Below, piece after piece: positions 1 through 6,585 of a stretch of DNA of 21,425 nucleotides. Source of the DNA: an uncultured Clostridia bacterium (GTDB lineage Bacteria > Bacillota > Clostridia > TANB77 > CAG-465); contig CAOYAN010000001.1 of assembly GCA_948562205.1 (NCBI GenBank), forward strand, positions 134,342 to 155,766, read 5' to 3'. The number at the start of each line of letters is the position of its first letter. Position 1 is the stretch's first letter. The notes beneath the pieces were generated by a model. The model saw only the letters and a program-made list of their open reading frames with translations, made no database searches and was not told the DNA's origin. A program made the position numbers and the translations under genes.

Positions 1-252
1 TTCGGATCTTCTACTTCTTCTTCAGTAGTTTCCTCCTTCGGATCTTCTACTTCTTCTTCAGTAGTCTCCTCCTTCGGATCTTCTACTTCTTCTTCAGTAG
101 TTTCCTCCTTCGGATCTTCTACTTCTTCTTCAGTAGTCTCCTCCTTCGGATCTTCTACTTCTTCTTCAGTAGTTTCCTCCTTCGGATCTTCTACTTCTTC
201 TTCAGTAGTTTCCCCTTTCGGATCTTCTACTTCCATTTCAGTAGTTTCCTCC
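1..252 (-). repeat. 36-bp coding tandem repeat, at least seven units
   Basis: Seven consecutive 36-bp units start at 1, 37, 73, 109, 145, 181 and 217, each encoding one 12-residue repeat. Units 1-5 differ only by an alternating silent T/C (GTTTCC versus GTCTCC), so the real duplication unit there is 72 bp. Units 6 and 7 carry single substitutions, and a degenerate eighth unit follows at 253. The array continues past the window edge. Confidence 0.95.
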
Positions 253-491
253 TTTGGAGTTTCTACTTCTTCTGTTGTGGCATCCGGCTCCTGAACTTCA
301 CTCACTTCCTGATCATCTACCAATGTTTCATCCAGGTCGACTTCATTTTCATGAGCGATAAATTCATCTTCTGCTGCATAACTTGCCAACGGCATATATG
401 TTACTACCATTGAGACAGCTAAGCCAGCTGCCAGCACTTTACATGCAAGCTTGTTGAAAAGTTTCTTGATCCGTTGCCGTCCTTTTTCCAT
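1..491 (-). CDS. Secreted acidic repeat protein, partial (C-terminus beyond left edge)
   Basis: The ATG at 491 follows an AGGAGG ribosome site eight bases away. The first 19 residues are basic (MEKGRQRIKKLFNKLACKV). A hydrophobic stretch and a likely signal-peptidase site near residues 38-41 (ASYA|AED) follow, so the protein is probably exported. The mature part is Glu/Asp/Thr-rich and from about residue 80 runs into perfect or near-perfect 12-residue repeats (EETTEEEVEDPK). No domain is visible before the sequence ends, so the function is unknown; such stalks are common in surface or wall-spanning proteins (inference). Hand counts of two lines (241-300, 421-480) give 47% GC, about twice that of secA, and codons such as CGG, CTG and CCG are frequent. 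This points to recent acquisition or a chimeric join. Confidence 0.8.
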   Translation of the reverse strand, partial: MEKGRQRIKKLFNKLACKVLAAGLAVSMVVTYMPLASYAAEDEFIAHENEVDLDETLVDDQEVSEVQEPDATTEEVETPKEETTEMEVEDPKGETTEEEVEDPKEETTEEEVEDPKEETTEEEVEDPKEETTEEEVEDPKEETTEEEVEDPKEETTEEEVEDP

Positions 492-564
492 ACGACTACC
501 TCCTACATTAAATGAGTCTCAAATGCACAACTTTGTACATTTTACATAATTAGTTTCCAAAAAT

Positions 565-592
565 ATTATATCACTTTTTTACAAAATGTCAA
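565..592 (-). promoter_or_regulatory. Sigma-A promoter of the repeat protein
   Basis: Reading the minus strand, a perfect TTGACA (587-592) and a perfect TATAAT (565-570) are separated by 16 bp. The implied start near 558 leaves a leader of about 65 nt before the ATG at 491. Confidence 0.8.
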
Positions 593-673
593 TACATTTT
601 TTTATTTTTTTAAAAAAATATCGTATTTTAGTACTTTTTAAACGCAAAATCTTACATAATAATGTAACATAAG

Positions 674-705
674 GCTAAAAAAATAGAGAATATATTCCCT
701 ATTTT
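674..705 (-). terminator. Terminator after the HD gene
   Basis: On the minus strand an AAAATAG/CTATTTT stem (680-705) with a self-complementary GAATATATTC centre and one A-C mismatch is followed by a run of T. It lies about 20 bases past the HD gene stop. Confidence 0.65.
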
Positions 706-723
706 ATAACAATCAATATCTAT

Positions 724-1380
724 CTATTTATAATATGGATTTAATGATTTATAATAATTTCTTGGTGAATTATTTATTTTATATACTTCTCCATTTTTAA
801 CTTCTTTTATAGGAATATACGCTAGTTCTATATAAGAATCAATGTTATCTGCAAAATTTATTATAATAACTTCTAACATTTTAGGTAATACTAAAACTCC
901 CCATTCACTATATTCTTTCATATGACTACCAATCATGTGTAAAATCTGATTTTTAAATTGTTCATTTAATTCATATTCATCTAAATAATTTTCTATTATA
1001 TGAGTCCCTTCGTTTGAATGCCCAAGCAAAGTACCACTATTACCAGATTTTAAAACATACACTTCATCTCTAGTAAAATCATTATAATCTTTTATTTTTC
1101 CAATATCATGGACTAATGAACCAAATATAATTAAATCCATATCTATTTGTAAATCTGAATAAAGACCACAAATAGCAATAGCATTCCTTGTAACAGAATA
1201 CATATGATACAATAAGCCACCTTTATAATAATGATGTGAATTAGTAGCAGGTTTATTGAAAAGATTTTCTTTATAATCATTATATACTCTATTAGCCACT
1301 TCTTTTAAAACTGGATTTTTAATCATTCTACAATATTCTATACATTTATTATAATATTCAATTAATTCTTCATCATTCAT
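724..1380 (-). CDS. HD-domain hydrolase, YhaM-type C-terminal domain alone
   Basis: The 218-residue product aligns by eye with the C-terminal half of the 3'-5' exoribonuclease YhaM. Matching blocks are SHHYYKGGLLYHMYSV (48-63), the metal-binding LVHDIGK (His91-Asp92), LLGHSNEG (119-126), ILHMIGSH (146-153) and FADNID (176-181). These supply the histidines and aspartates expected of an HD metal site. YhaM is about 310 residues and starts with an OB-fold nucleic-acid domain, which is absent here. The protein may be a small RNase or another HD phosphohydrolase; the substrate is not readable from sequence. An AAGGA site precedes the ATG. The remnant of a SecA tail ends 20 bases upstream, so this gene was probably once directly downstream of secA in one operon (inference). 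Confidence 0.8.
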   Translation of the reverse strand: MNDEELIEYYNKCIEYCRMIKNPVLKEVANRVYNDYKENLFNKPATNSHHYYKGGLLYHMYSVTRNAIAICGLYSDLQIDMDLIIFGSLVHDIGKIKDYNDFTRDEVYVLKSGNSGTLLGHSNEGTHIIENYLDEYELNEQFKNQILHMIGSHMKEYSEWGVLVLPKMLEVIIINFADNIDSYIELAYIPIKEVKNGEVYKINNSPRNYYKSLNPYYK

Positions 1381-1400
1381 ATATTACCATTCCTTAATAT

Positions 1401-1480
1401 TTATTTTCCACAAAAGTGTTTATATTTTTTTCCGCTTCCACATGGACATTTATTTTACCTAATTTAGCTTCACTTTTCAT
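1401..1480 (-). pseudogene. Orphan SEC-C tail, remnant of a secA 3' end
   Basis: Codons 1404-1451 read KCPCGSGKKYKHFCGK followed by TAA. This is the zinc-binding SEC-C motif that ends SecA; the intact secA in this window ends PCPCGSGKKYKHCCGK. Upstream the frame hits a stop at 1455-1457. Restoring one A gives KLGKNKCPC, matching the KIGRNEPCPC of secA, so the tail is a frameshifted fragment of about 24 codons rather than a gene. One of the usual metal ligands (second residue of HCC) is Phe here. It sits immediately before the HD gene and forms one half of the direct repeat described at 8006-8052. Confidence 0.7.
1402..1448. repeat. Direct repeat copy 1 (putative att site, left end)
   Basis: These 47 bases match 8006-8052 at 43 positions without gaps. 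Mismatches fall at 1414, 1416, 1431 and 1434. Uninterrupted identical blocks of 12, 14 and 14 bp are long enough to serve as a tyrosine recombinase core. This copy would be the displaced original secA end. Confidence 0.6.
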
Positions 1481-1545
1481 GCACTTTACACTTTATACTC
1501 GCAAATTTTGGCACTTATATACACTCTGTTACACTTGGTTTCACT
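1471..1545. repeat. Helically phased CACT(T) motifs
   Basis: CACTT or CACT occurs at 1471, 1482, 1489, 1512, 1522, 1532 and 1542. The last four are spaced exactly 10 bp apart. One-turn spacing suggests a protein-binding array. Lying just inside the left direct repeat, these could be integrase arm-type sites (inference). The 1401-1608 stretch otherwise holds only the SEC-C remnant and one GTATCTAA motif at 1554. Confidence 0.45.
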
Positions 1546-1645
1546 AGCAAAATGTATCTAAATTTGTATTTAATTTCTAAATAGAATATTTAAGCTTCTA
1601 CCTAACAGTTTAGTAGACAAGTGCCTCACGACACAAGCCCCTATA

Positions 1646-1680
1646 CAGAACCGTACGTGCAGTTTTCCTGCATACGGCTC
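1646..1680 (-). ncRNA. Group II intron domain V
   Basis: On the minus strand the segment begins GAGCCGTATGC, has a GAAAA-type terminal loop and closes with GCACGTACGGTTCTG. This is the near-universal catalytic domain V hairpin. It begins 13 bases after the maturase stop codon, as is usual. Confidence 0.9.
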
Positions 1681-1693
1681 CTCATAATAACAT

Positions 1694-2999
1694 TTACTTC
1701 CAATCAAATAAGCTTATATAAATTTTAGAATATGGCAATTTATATACCTTTAACATTTCCTTAAAACCTTCTACTGTATAGCTTTTCTTATGACTTCTTC
1801 TATTTAGAATTTTATATAGAAAATCTATTGTTCTTTGCCTAAAACAACTTATCATTCTGCCATTGTGTGAAATTCCATAATATCGATAATGTCCAATTAA
1901 CTTAATCTTTATTTGTTCCATTAAGTCACTTACTTTTATATCTCTATTTTGATATAGCCATACTTTCATAGCTTTTACTTTCTGTCTAAATTTCTTCTTG
2001 CTTGTCTTCAGCTTAACACTAAATTTTCCACTTCTACTTTTGCTACAGTAAAATGTAAATCCTAAAAAGTCAAATGTTTCTGGCTTTCTTTCTCCTCTTG
2101 CTTTTCTGTTTCCTTCTGCATATCTTCCAAATTCTAATAATCTACTTTTGCTTTCTTCTAGTTCTAAACCAAATTTACTCATTCTTTTTTTTAATGCTTC
2201 GTAATATGCTTCTGCTTCATATTTATATTGAAAACCTGCAATAAAGTCATCTGCATACGCAACTAGAAATGTATCTCCTTTTGCTCTCTTTTGTACAATT
2301 TCTTTATACCATAGCACTAGTACAAAATGCATATATATATTTGCTAATACTGGACTTATTATATTTCCTTGTGCTGAACCTTCTTCTGTTGCTACATATT
2401 TACCTTTATCCATAATTCCTGCTTTTAAATACTTCTTAATTAGTCCTATTATGTTTGGGTCTTTTATGTTATATTCTAAGAACTTAATCATCCAATTATG
2501 GTCTATATGGTCAAAGAAACCGTTTAATATCTGCGTCTACAATGTAATTTATTTTGTTTTCCATTATTTTATGGTGTACATATATTATTGCATTGTGACA
2601 ACTTCTATTTGGTCTAAATCCATACATATTATCTTGGAATTTTGGCTCATATATTGCCTCTAGTACTTTCTTTAATGCTAATTGTACTATTTTGTCCTCA
2701 TATATTGATATTCCTAGTGGTCTCATTTTACCGTTTCCCTTTGGTATATATACCCTAAGAGATGGTGCTGGTTTGTATGCTTTATTCTTTAATCTTATTA
2801 CCAAGTCTTTAATATTTTCGTCTAAATTTTCTGCATATTCTTTCTTGCTTACATTATCAATTCCAACTGCTTTACTTCCATCTAGTTCTTTATGACATTC
2901 CTTTAACAATTCTTCATTGATTAAGTGATACAATGATGTAAATGTTGGTCGTTTTTCATTTCTTGATTTGTCTGCTATTCTTGCTAGTTTTGTTTCCAT
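1694..2999 (-). pseudogene. ltrA: Group II intron reverse transcriptase/maturase, frameshifted
   Basis: An ATG at 2999 with a GGAGGA site opens a reverse transcriptase frame containing KGNGKMRPLGI and MYGFRPNRSCHNA. It stops at 2511 after DADIKRFL. The second frame resumes with residues that belong directly after it (DHIDHNWMIKFL) and carries the catalytic AYADDF motif, the QGNIISPVLANIY block, the FDFLGFTF block and a maturase-like C-terminus ending LFDWK. The break is at a CGGTTTCTTTGAC stretch near 2518; dropping one base restores KRFFDHI. No HNH endonuclease domain is visible at the C-terminus. The enzyme would assist intron splicing and reverse transcription at the target; in this reading it is inactive unless recoded, or the shift is a sequencing error. 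Confidence 0.85.
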
Positions 3000-3521
3000 T
3001 ATTCCTCCTGTCCCTGAGTACAGATAATGTTTCCGTAGTCAAGACCGTTATTATGTAAGCCCCTTCGCTCCATTTCCATTACAGAAACTTCTTCACTAAT
3101 ATGGACTTATCCGACTGCCTAATATTTATTTGACATTCTCCGTTTTATTGTTGTTTGTCATACTTGCATTACTACAAGAAATACTAGGCTCTCCCCAGTT
3201 GACAAGCAATCTTTGTGTGAAACATGATTGGCACCATTGACCCCGTGAAAGTTCAAATACTCTTACCATAACGATTATTTGAATATTGCATTCTGCAACA
3301 ATTAATACATCTGCCTTTCAATTTTAAGACAACATTTCGTGGCTGAACTGCCTTTTAACCCTGTTTTCTTGCTATCTACGCTTTACTTGCAATATTACTA
3401 TTACAAGCACAAGACTCGCTACTAATTGGTTGGTTAGACCTTCATTAGACAAGATTTCCACTTGCTAGATTACTTACCCTTTGCTGGGCGCACAATTGTA
3501 AGTTGTCGCTTAGATTTAATC

Positions 3522-4490
3522 TCAATCATTGTTCAAAAAGTTCATTACTAAATCTATTATTACATCTTTTTCTTTTGGATTTGATTCTGCTATCAATAAA
3601 GTTAGTGCTGTTAAAGTATTATTATCTATTGTTTGTTTCCCATCTTTATATAAGATACCATAAAAGTTTAAAAAGTATATAAATAGTGTAGCAGCAATTC
3701 TTTTGTTTCCATCTGCAAATACATGATTTTTTACTATTAAATATAAGAAGTTTGCTCCTTTTTCTTCAATACTTTTATAAATATCTTGTCCACCAAAACT
3801 TTGATAAATATTGCCTATAATTGATTCTAATCCTTTATCTCTTTCTACTGCAAATAGCGAACTTTCTTCATTAAATCTTAACTTATTTATAACTTCTATA
3901 CATTCTTTGTATTCAATCTTTCTTTCATCAATATTACCATCTATTTTCTTTAAAGTTCTATGGTCATAATCATCAAGTAAATCAAGTGCTTTCGAATAAT
4001 CTCCAATTACTTTTAATATTTCTTTTGCATCATTTCCTTCTAGTCTTTCATCTATTCTATTTGCTATATCAATTAGTTTTATTGTTTTTTCTAAATATTC
4101 TAATCTTCTTTGATTTACTGCATAGCCTTTCAACATATAATCTTTCAATATTTTATTTGCCCATTTTCTAAAAATAATACCTTTATCACTTTTTACACGA
4201 TAACCTATACTGATAATCATATCTAAATTATAATAATCTACTAAATGTGTTTGTGTTTTTCCTTCTATTGCACCATGTTCAGTGGTATTCTCAAATTTTG
4301 CGACAACCACTTCATCTTTTAATTCTTCACTTAAAGCATTATTAATATGTTTTCTAATAGTTTTATAGTCTCTATCAAATAATTGTGCTAATTGCTCTGT
4401 ATTTAGCCATACTGTTTCATCTTTTAAATTGACTTCTAATTTCACACCTTGATTTTCAAATAAAATAATCTCATTATTTTTTTCATTCAT
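3522..4490 (-). CDS. RhuM-type N-terminus fused to Doc/Fic domain
   Basis: The 322-residue product has a RhuM-family N-terminal region with a probable helix-turn-helix at about 30-52 (TEQLAQLFDRDYKTIRKHIN) and the family-typical GYRVKSDKGIIFRKWA (96-111). The C-terminal part carries the Fic/Doc signature HVFADGNKR (256-263), preceded by a Doc-like RDKGLESIIGNIYQSFGG. The DGNKR form, with Lys where AMPylating Fic proteins have Gly, is that of Doc toxins, which phosphorylate EF-Tu; activity here is inferred. The fusion architecture is known and usually annotated as virulence RhuM/Fic. No Phd-type antitoxin gene is adjacent, so any control may reside in the N-terminal domain. An AAAGGA site lies nine bases before the ATG. 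The group II intron follows directly downstream. Confidence 0.85.
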   Translation of the reverse strand: MNEKNNEIILFENQGVKLEVNLKDETVWLNTEQLAQLFDRDYKTIRKHINNALSEELKDEVVVAKFENTTEHGAIEGKTQTHLVDYYNLDMIISIGYRVKSDKGIIFRKWANKILKDYMLKGYAVNQRRLEYLEKTIKLIDIANRIDERLEGNDAKEILKVIGDYSKALDLLDDYDHRTLKKIDGNIDERKIEYKECIEVINKLRFNEESSLFAVERDKGLESIIGNIYQSFGGQDIYKSIEEKGANFLYLIVKNHVFADGNKRIAATLFIYFLNFYGILYKDGKQTIDNNTLTALTLLIAESNPKEKDVIIDLVMNFLNND

Positions 4491-4581
4491 AAGAACACAT
4501 CCTTTTTCAATAAATTTTAGTCCTTATTACATTTATTTCTACTTATCTTTCTTTATTTATTATGTTAGAACTATTGTTTGT

Positions 4582-4610
4582 ATTTTATGATAAAATAATT
4601 GAAATGTCAA
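4582..4610 (-). promoter_or_regulatory. Promoter of the RhuM-Doc gene
   Basis: On the minus strand TTGACA (4605-4610) and TAAAAT (4582-4587) are separated by 17 bp. The expected start near 4575 gives a leader of about 85 nt. The gene therefore has its own promoter and does not depend on the integrase transcript upstream. Confidence 0.75.
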
Positions 4611-4625
4611 TAGTTTTAGTTAAAT

Positions 4626-5620
4626 TTATGTTACATATTTTCTATGTGAATTTTTTACATTGTTTTGGCTAACCATCGCATATTCCATTGTAGTATCTAT
4701 TTTATATGTCCTAATAATTTTTGCACTTGTTCAACTGGCATACCTTTATCAATAGCCATAGTTGCCATTGTTCTTCTAAATTTATGTGGATGTACTTTAT
4801 TTATATTTGCTTCTCTTCCTAAATTTCTAATAGCAATTTCAATTCCTGATATTCCTAATCTATTATAAGGTTTTATAAGCGATACAAATAGTGCTTCATT
4901 ATTATCAGTTCTTGTCTCCAAATATTTCTTAATGTACATTTTACTTTTTGCACTAAAATAAACTTCTCTTTCACTATTACCTTTGCCTAGAACGATACAA
5001 CTTCTTTCTTGAAAATTCATATCAACTATATTTAGTCTAGTTAATTCTCCTACTCTCATACCAGTTGAAATTAGTAGTTCTAATATTGCTAAATCTCTCA
5101 CATTTGAGCAAGTATCTCTTAACTTTTCTAAATTCTCATCTGTAAATGTTTCTTTAACTTTTTTAGTTGCTTTTACTTTATGAATCCTTCTAACTGGACT
5201 TTTAACAATATAATCTTCATTTTCTAACCAAGCAAAGAAACTTGATAATGTCCTTCTTATATTGTCTATTGTTACCATACCAGCACTTGAATTACTTTTA
5301 TAATCTGATAAATAGTTTCTTAATATTTCAGTAGTAATTTCATCTATTGGAAGATTTATTGTATCTAACATTTGGGTTATATTATCTTTATAATAATTTA
5401 AAGTTCTAGTTGAGCAACCTTCAATTTCTTTAGATGATAGGAATTTATTCAATATATCTGTATTATTCTTTTGTGTTTCTTGCTTTTTAGTTTGTTCTAT
5501 CATTTCAATTTGATAATTTAAGCATATTTCTGTAAGTATTCCTTTTAATTTTATTCTTTGGTTATTGTCTAAAAAATTCATTGATTTAACAATTATTTCT
5601 TCAATAAATAACTCTTTCAA
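4626..5620 (-). pseudogene. XerC/D-type tyrosine recombinase, frameshifted before the catalytic tyrosine
   Basis: The best start is TTG at 5620, because AGGAGG (5627-5632) lies six bases upstream; a longer frame to 5704 has no ribosome site. A SAM-like N-terminal domain is followed by a catalytic domain with Arg189 (TGMRVGEL), Lys213 (GKGNSERE), HKFR at 279-282 and LLGH ending at His305. The frame then stops after IK at 4697. In the next frame the sequence continues KIDTTMEYAMVSQNN and ends at 4626, supplying the expected nucleophile Tyr in EYAMV. One missing base beside an AAAA run explains the break. Without recoding the enzyme lacks its active tyrosine. It is the only integrase in the block and the natural candidate for having inserted it. 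Confidence 0.85.
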
Positions 5621-5698
5621 ATTTTTCCTCCTTCTAATTATTTTATATTTATAATATATAGAACTACTTAAATCTATTATATCGTATTCTTGTTCAAT

Positions 5699-5727
5699 TT
5701 GCATTTTACATAATTTTGTAGTATAAT
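5699..5727 (+). promoter_or_regulatory. Probable promoter of the 129-residue protein gene
   Basis: A perfect TATAAT (5722-5727) lies 17 bp after a weak TTGCAT. The ATG is 60 bases further on. The -35 match is poor, so the call leans on the -10 box and position. Confidence 0.5.
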
Positions 5728-5786
5728 TTAATTAGATTTTTGTAGTTTTAACCGTAGTAAAAATAATTTTTTAGGAGGTTACTTTT

Positions 5787-6176
5787 ATGGACAACAAGGC
5801 TTTTGAAAACTATCAAAAACGGATGTTAAATGCTATCAATACACCAAATTTCCAAAGTAAAGATCCGTTTACAAAACTTTCTAAGATTTTAGACAATCTT
5901 ACGAAATATGTAAATGCAGTATCTTTTACATCTGTTGGATTTAGGCAGGAAATCGAAAAACAATTTAAAACTGTCGATTCTTCAGATGAAACTGCTACTC
6001 ATTTCAAAAACACTCTACTAAAATGTTCCAAGAAATCAGATGCTCTCAGAACTATAACTGATTTGTATAGTATGGTAAAGCCTTTATCTTTACAAGTTAG
6101 TAGTTGGTCATCTGTTGCAAGTATTGCAAATGAATGTATGGCAGAAATTGAGAAAAGCATTTATAATTCCAAATAA
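5787..6176 (+). CDS. Unknown 129-residue protein, predicted helical and soluble
   Basis: A clear AGGAGG site lies nine bases before the ATG, and a strong terminator starts directly after the stop, so this is a convincing single-gene unit. The product has no signal peptide or membrane segment. It looks largely alpha-helical and hydrophilic, with Ser/Thr-rich joints (for example SLQVSSWSSVASIAN at about 99-113). I do not recognise a family. It is the only plus-strand gene inside the accessory block and is divergent from the integrase gene. That arrangement suggests either cargo or a regulatory factor of the element (inference). Unlike most of its neighbours in the block its frame is intact. Confidence 0.8.
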   Translation: MDNKAFENYQKRMLNAINTPNFQSKDPFTKLSKILDNLTKYVNAVSFTSVGFRQEIEKQFKTVDSSDETATHFKNTLLKCSKKSDALRTITDLYSMVKPLSLQVSSWSSVASIANECMAEIEKSIYNSK

Positions 6177-6228
6177 ACCGAAAGTGAGTCTATCTAAACT
6201 GGTATGACTCACTTTCGGTTATTTTATT
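6177..6228 (+). terminator. Strong terminator, possibly bidirectional
   Basis: A perfect 14-bp stem, ACCGAAAGTGAGTC with GACTCACTTTCGGT, encloses a 15-base loop (6191-6205) and is followed by TATTTTATTT. The upstream side is A-rich, so it could also stop minus-strand transcription from the small gene at 6260-6457. Confidence 0.9.
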
Positions 6229-6259
6229 TGTGGCTTCAAATGTGTTTTTAGATAAATTA

Positions 6260-6457
6260 CTACTTTTGAACTACAGTTTTTTCTTCTGGTATTGTATCAA
6301 TTTCTATGTAATTAGCATAACTATCTTTAACCTCGTTTTCTATATTATCTGCCACCTATTTCCAAAATCCTATTACACTTCCTATGGTGTTATTTTTGGT
6401 TTCAATTTCTCCAATATTTTTGTGTGCTACATTATGATTAAAAACTTCTTTTGCCAT
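6260..6457 (-). pseudogene. Small gene with an in-frame amber codon
   Basis: A strong AAGGAGG site lies six bases before the ATG at 6457. Translation gives 33 residues (MAKEVFNHNVAHKNIGEIE, then TKNNTIGSVIGFWK) and a TAG at 6356-6358. The same frame continues open for 31 more codons (GTG GCA GAT..., product VADNIENEVKDSYANYIEID and onward) to a TAG at 6260. The composite of about 65 residues is hydrophilic and matches no family I know. The likeliest reading is a nonsense mutation in a small cargo gene. Two tiny genes, with the second starting at the adjacent GTG, are possible, but that GTG has no ribosome site of its own. Confidence 0.5.
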
Positions 6458-6478
6458 ATTATGCCTCCTTAAACTGTT

Positions 6479-6499
6479 TTGGAGGTTTGAAACCTCCAA
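6479..6499 (-). promoter_or_regulatory. Leader hairpin beside the small gene's ribosome site
   Basis: A perfect 9-bp inverted repeat (TTGGAGGTT/AACCTCCAA, 3-base loop) sits in the leader, eight bases before the AAGGAGG site. Its CCTCC arm could also pair with that site, though the hairpin itself is the more stable fold. There is no T run, so it is not an ordinary terminator. Confidence 0.4.
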
Positions 6500-6537
6500 G
6501 TATTAATGGTTACTTTTTGGTTTCTAAATAAACTTCT

Positions 6538-6565
6538 ATTTTAGCATAGCATAATTTTATGTAAA
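6538..6565 (-). promoter_or_regulatory. Probable promoter of the small gene
   Basis: On the minus strand TTTACA (6560-6565) and TAAAAT (6538-6543) are 16 bp apart. A start near 6531 would give a leader of about 74 nt containing the 6479-6499 hairpin. Confidence 0.5.
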
Positions 6566-6585
6566 TTACAATCAGTATTTCTAAA

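Larger units (their letters stand above)
1608..3493 (-). mobile_element. Group II intron with frameshifted maturase
   Basis: The 5' end is GTGCGCCCAG (3493-3484), the standard bacterial group II start. A typical domain V hairpin lies at 1646-1680 and domain VI follows toward about 1608; the exact 3' splice site is uncertain by several bases. The reverse transcriptase frame lies inside (1694-2999). The 3000-3493 stretch holds no gene and is accounted for by the structured 5' domains. The intron sits 28 bases after the stop of the RhuM-Doc gene, in the same orientation, so it does not interrupt that coding sequence. Because its maturase is broken it probably needs a helper copy for mobility, although splicing in trans is possible (inference). 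Confidence 0.85.

Noticed and set aside
1..252. CRISPR array from regular 36-bp repeats
   Set aside because: The units are contiguous with no spacers and encode 12-residue repeats in frame with a signal peptide.
5621..5704. Longer integrase start at 5704
   Set aside because: No ribosome site upstream; a strong AGGAGG sits inside this extension, six bases before the TTG at 5620.
5640..5790. Invertible promoter controlled by the tyrosine recombinase
   Set aside because: I found no convincing inverted repeat pair flanking a promoter near the recombinase gene.
6356..6358. Alternative genetic code with TAG as sense
   Set aside because: TAG ends secA right before its hairpin and is not found inside any core gene here; one case in a decaying block is better read as a mutation.
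6230..6472. Plus-strand 80-residue open frame
   Set aside because: It is the antisense of the small gene at 6260-6457, which has a promoter and a strong ribosome site; the plus frame has neither.
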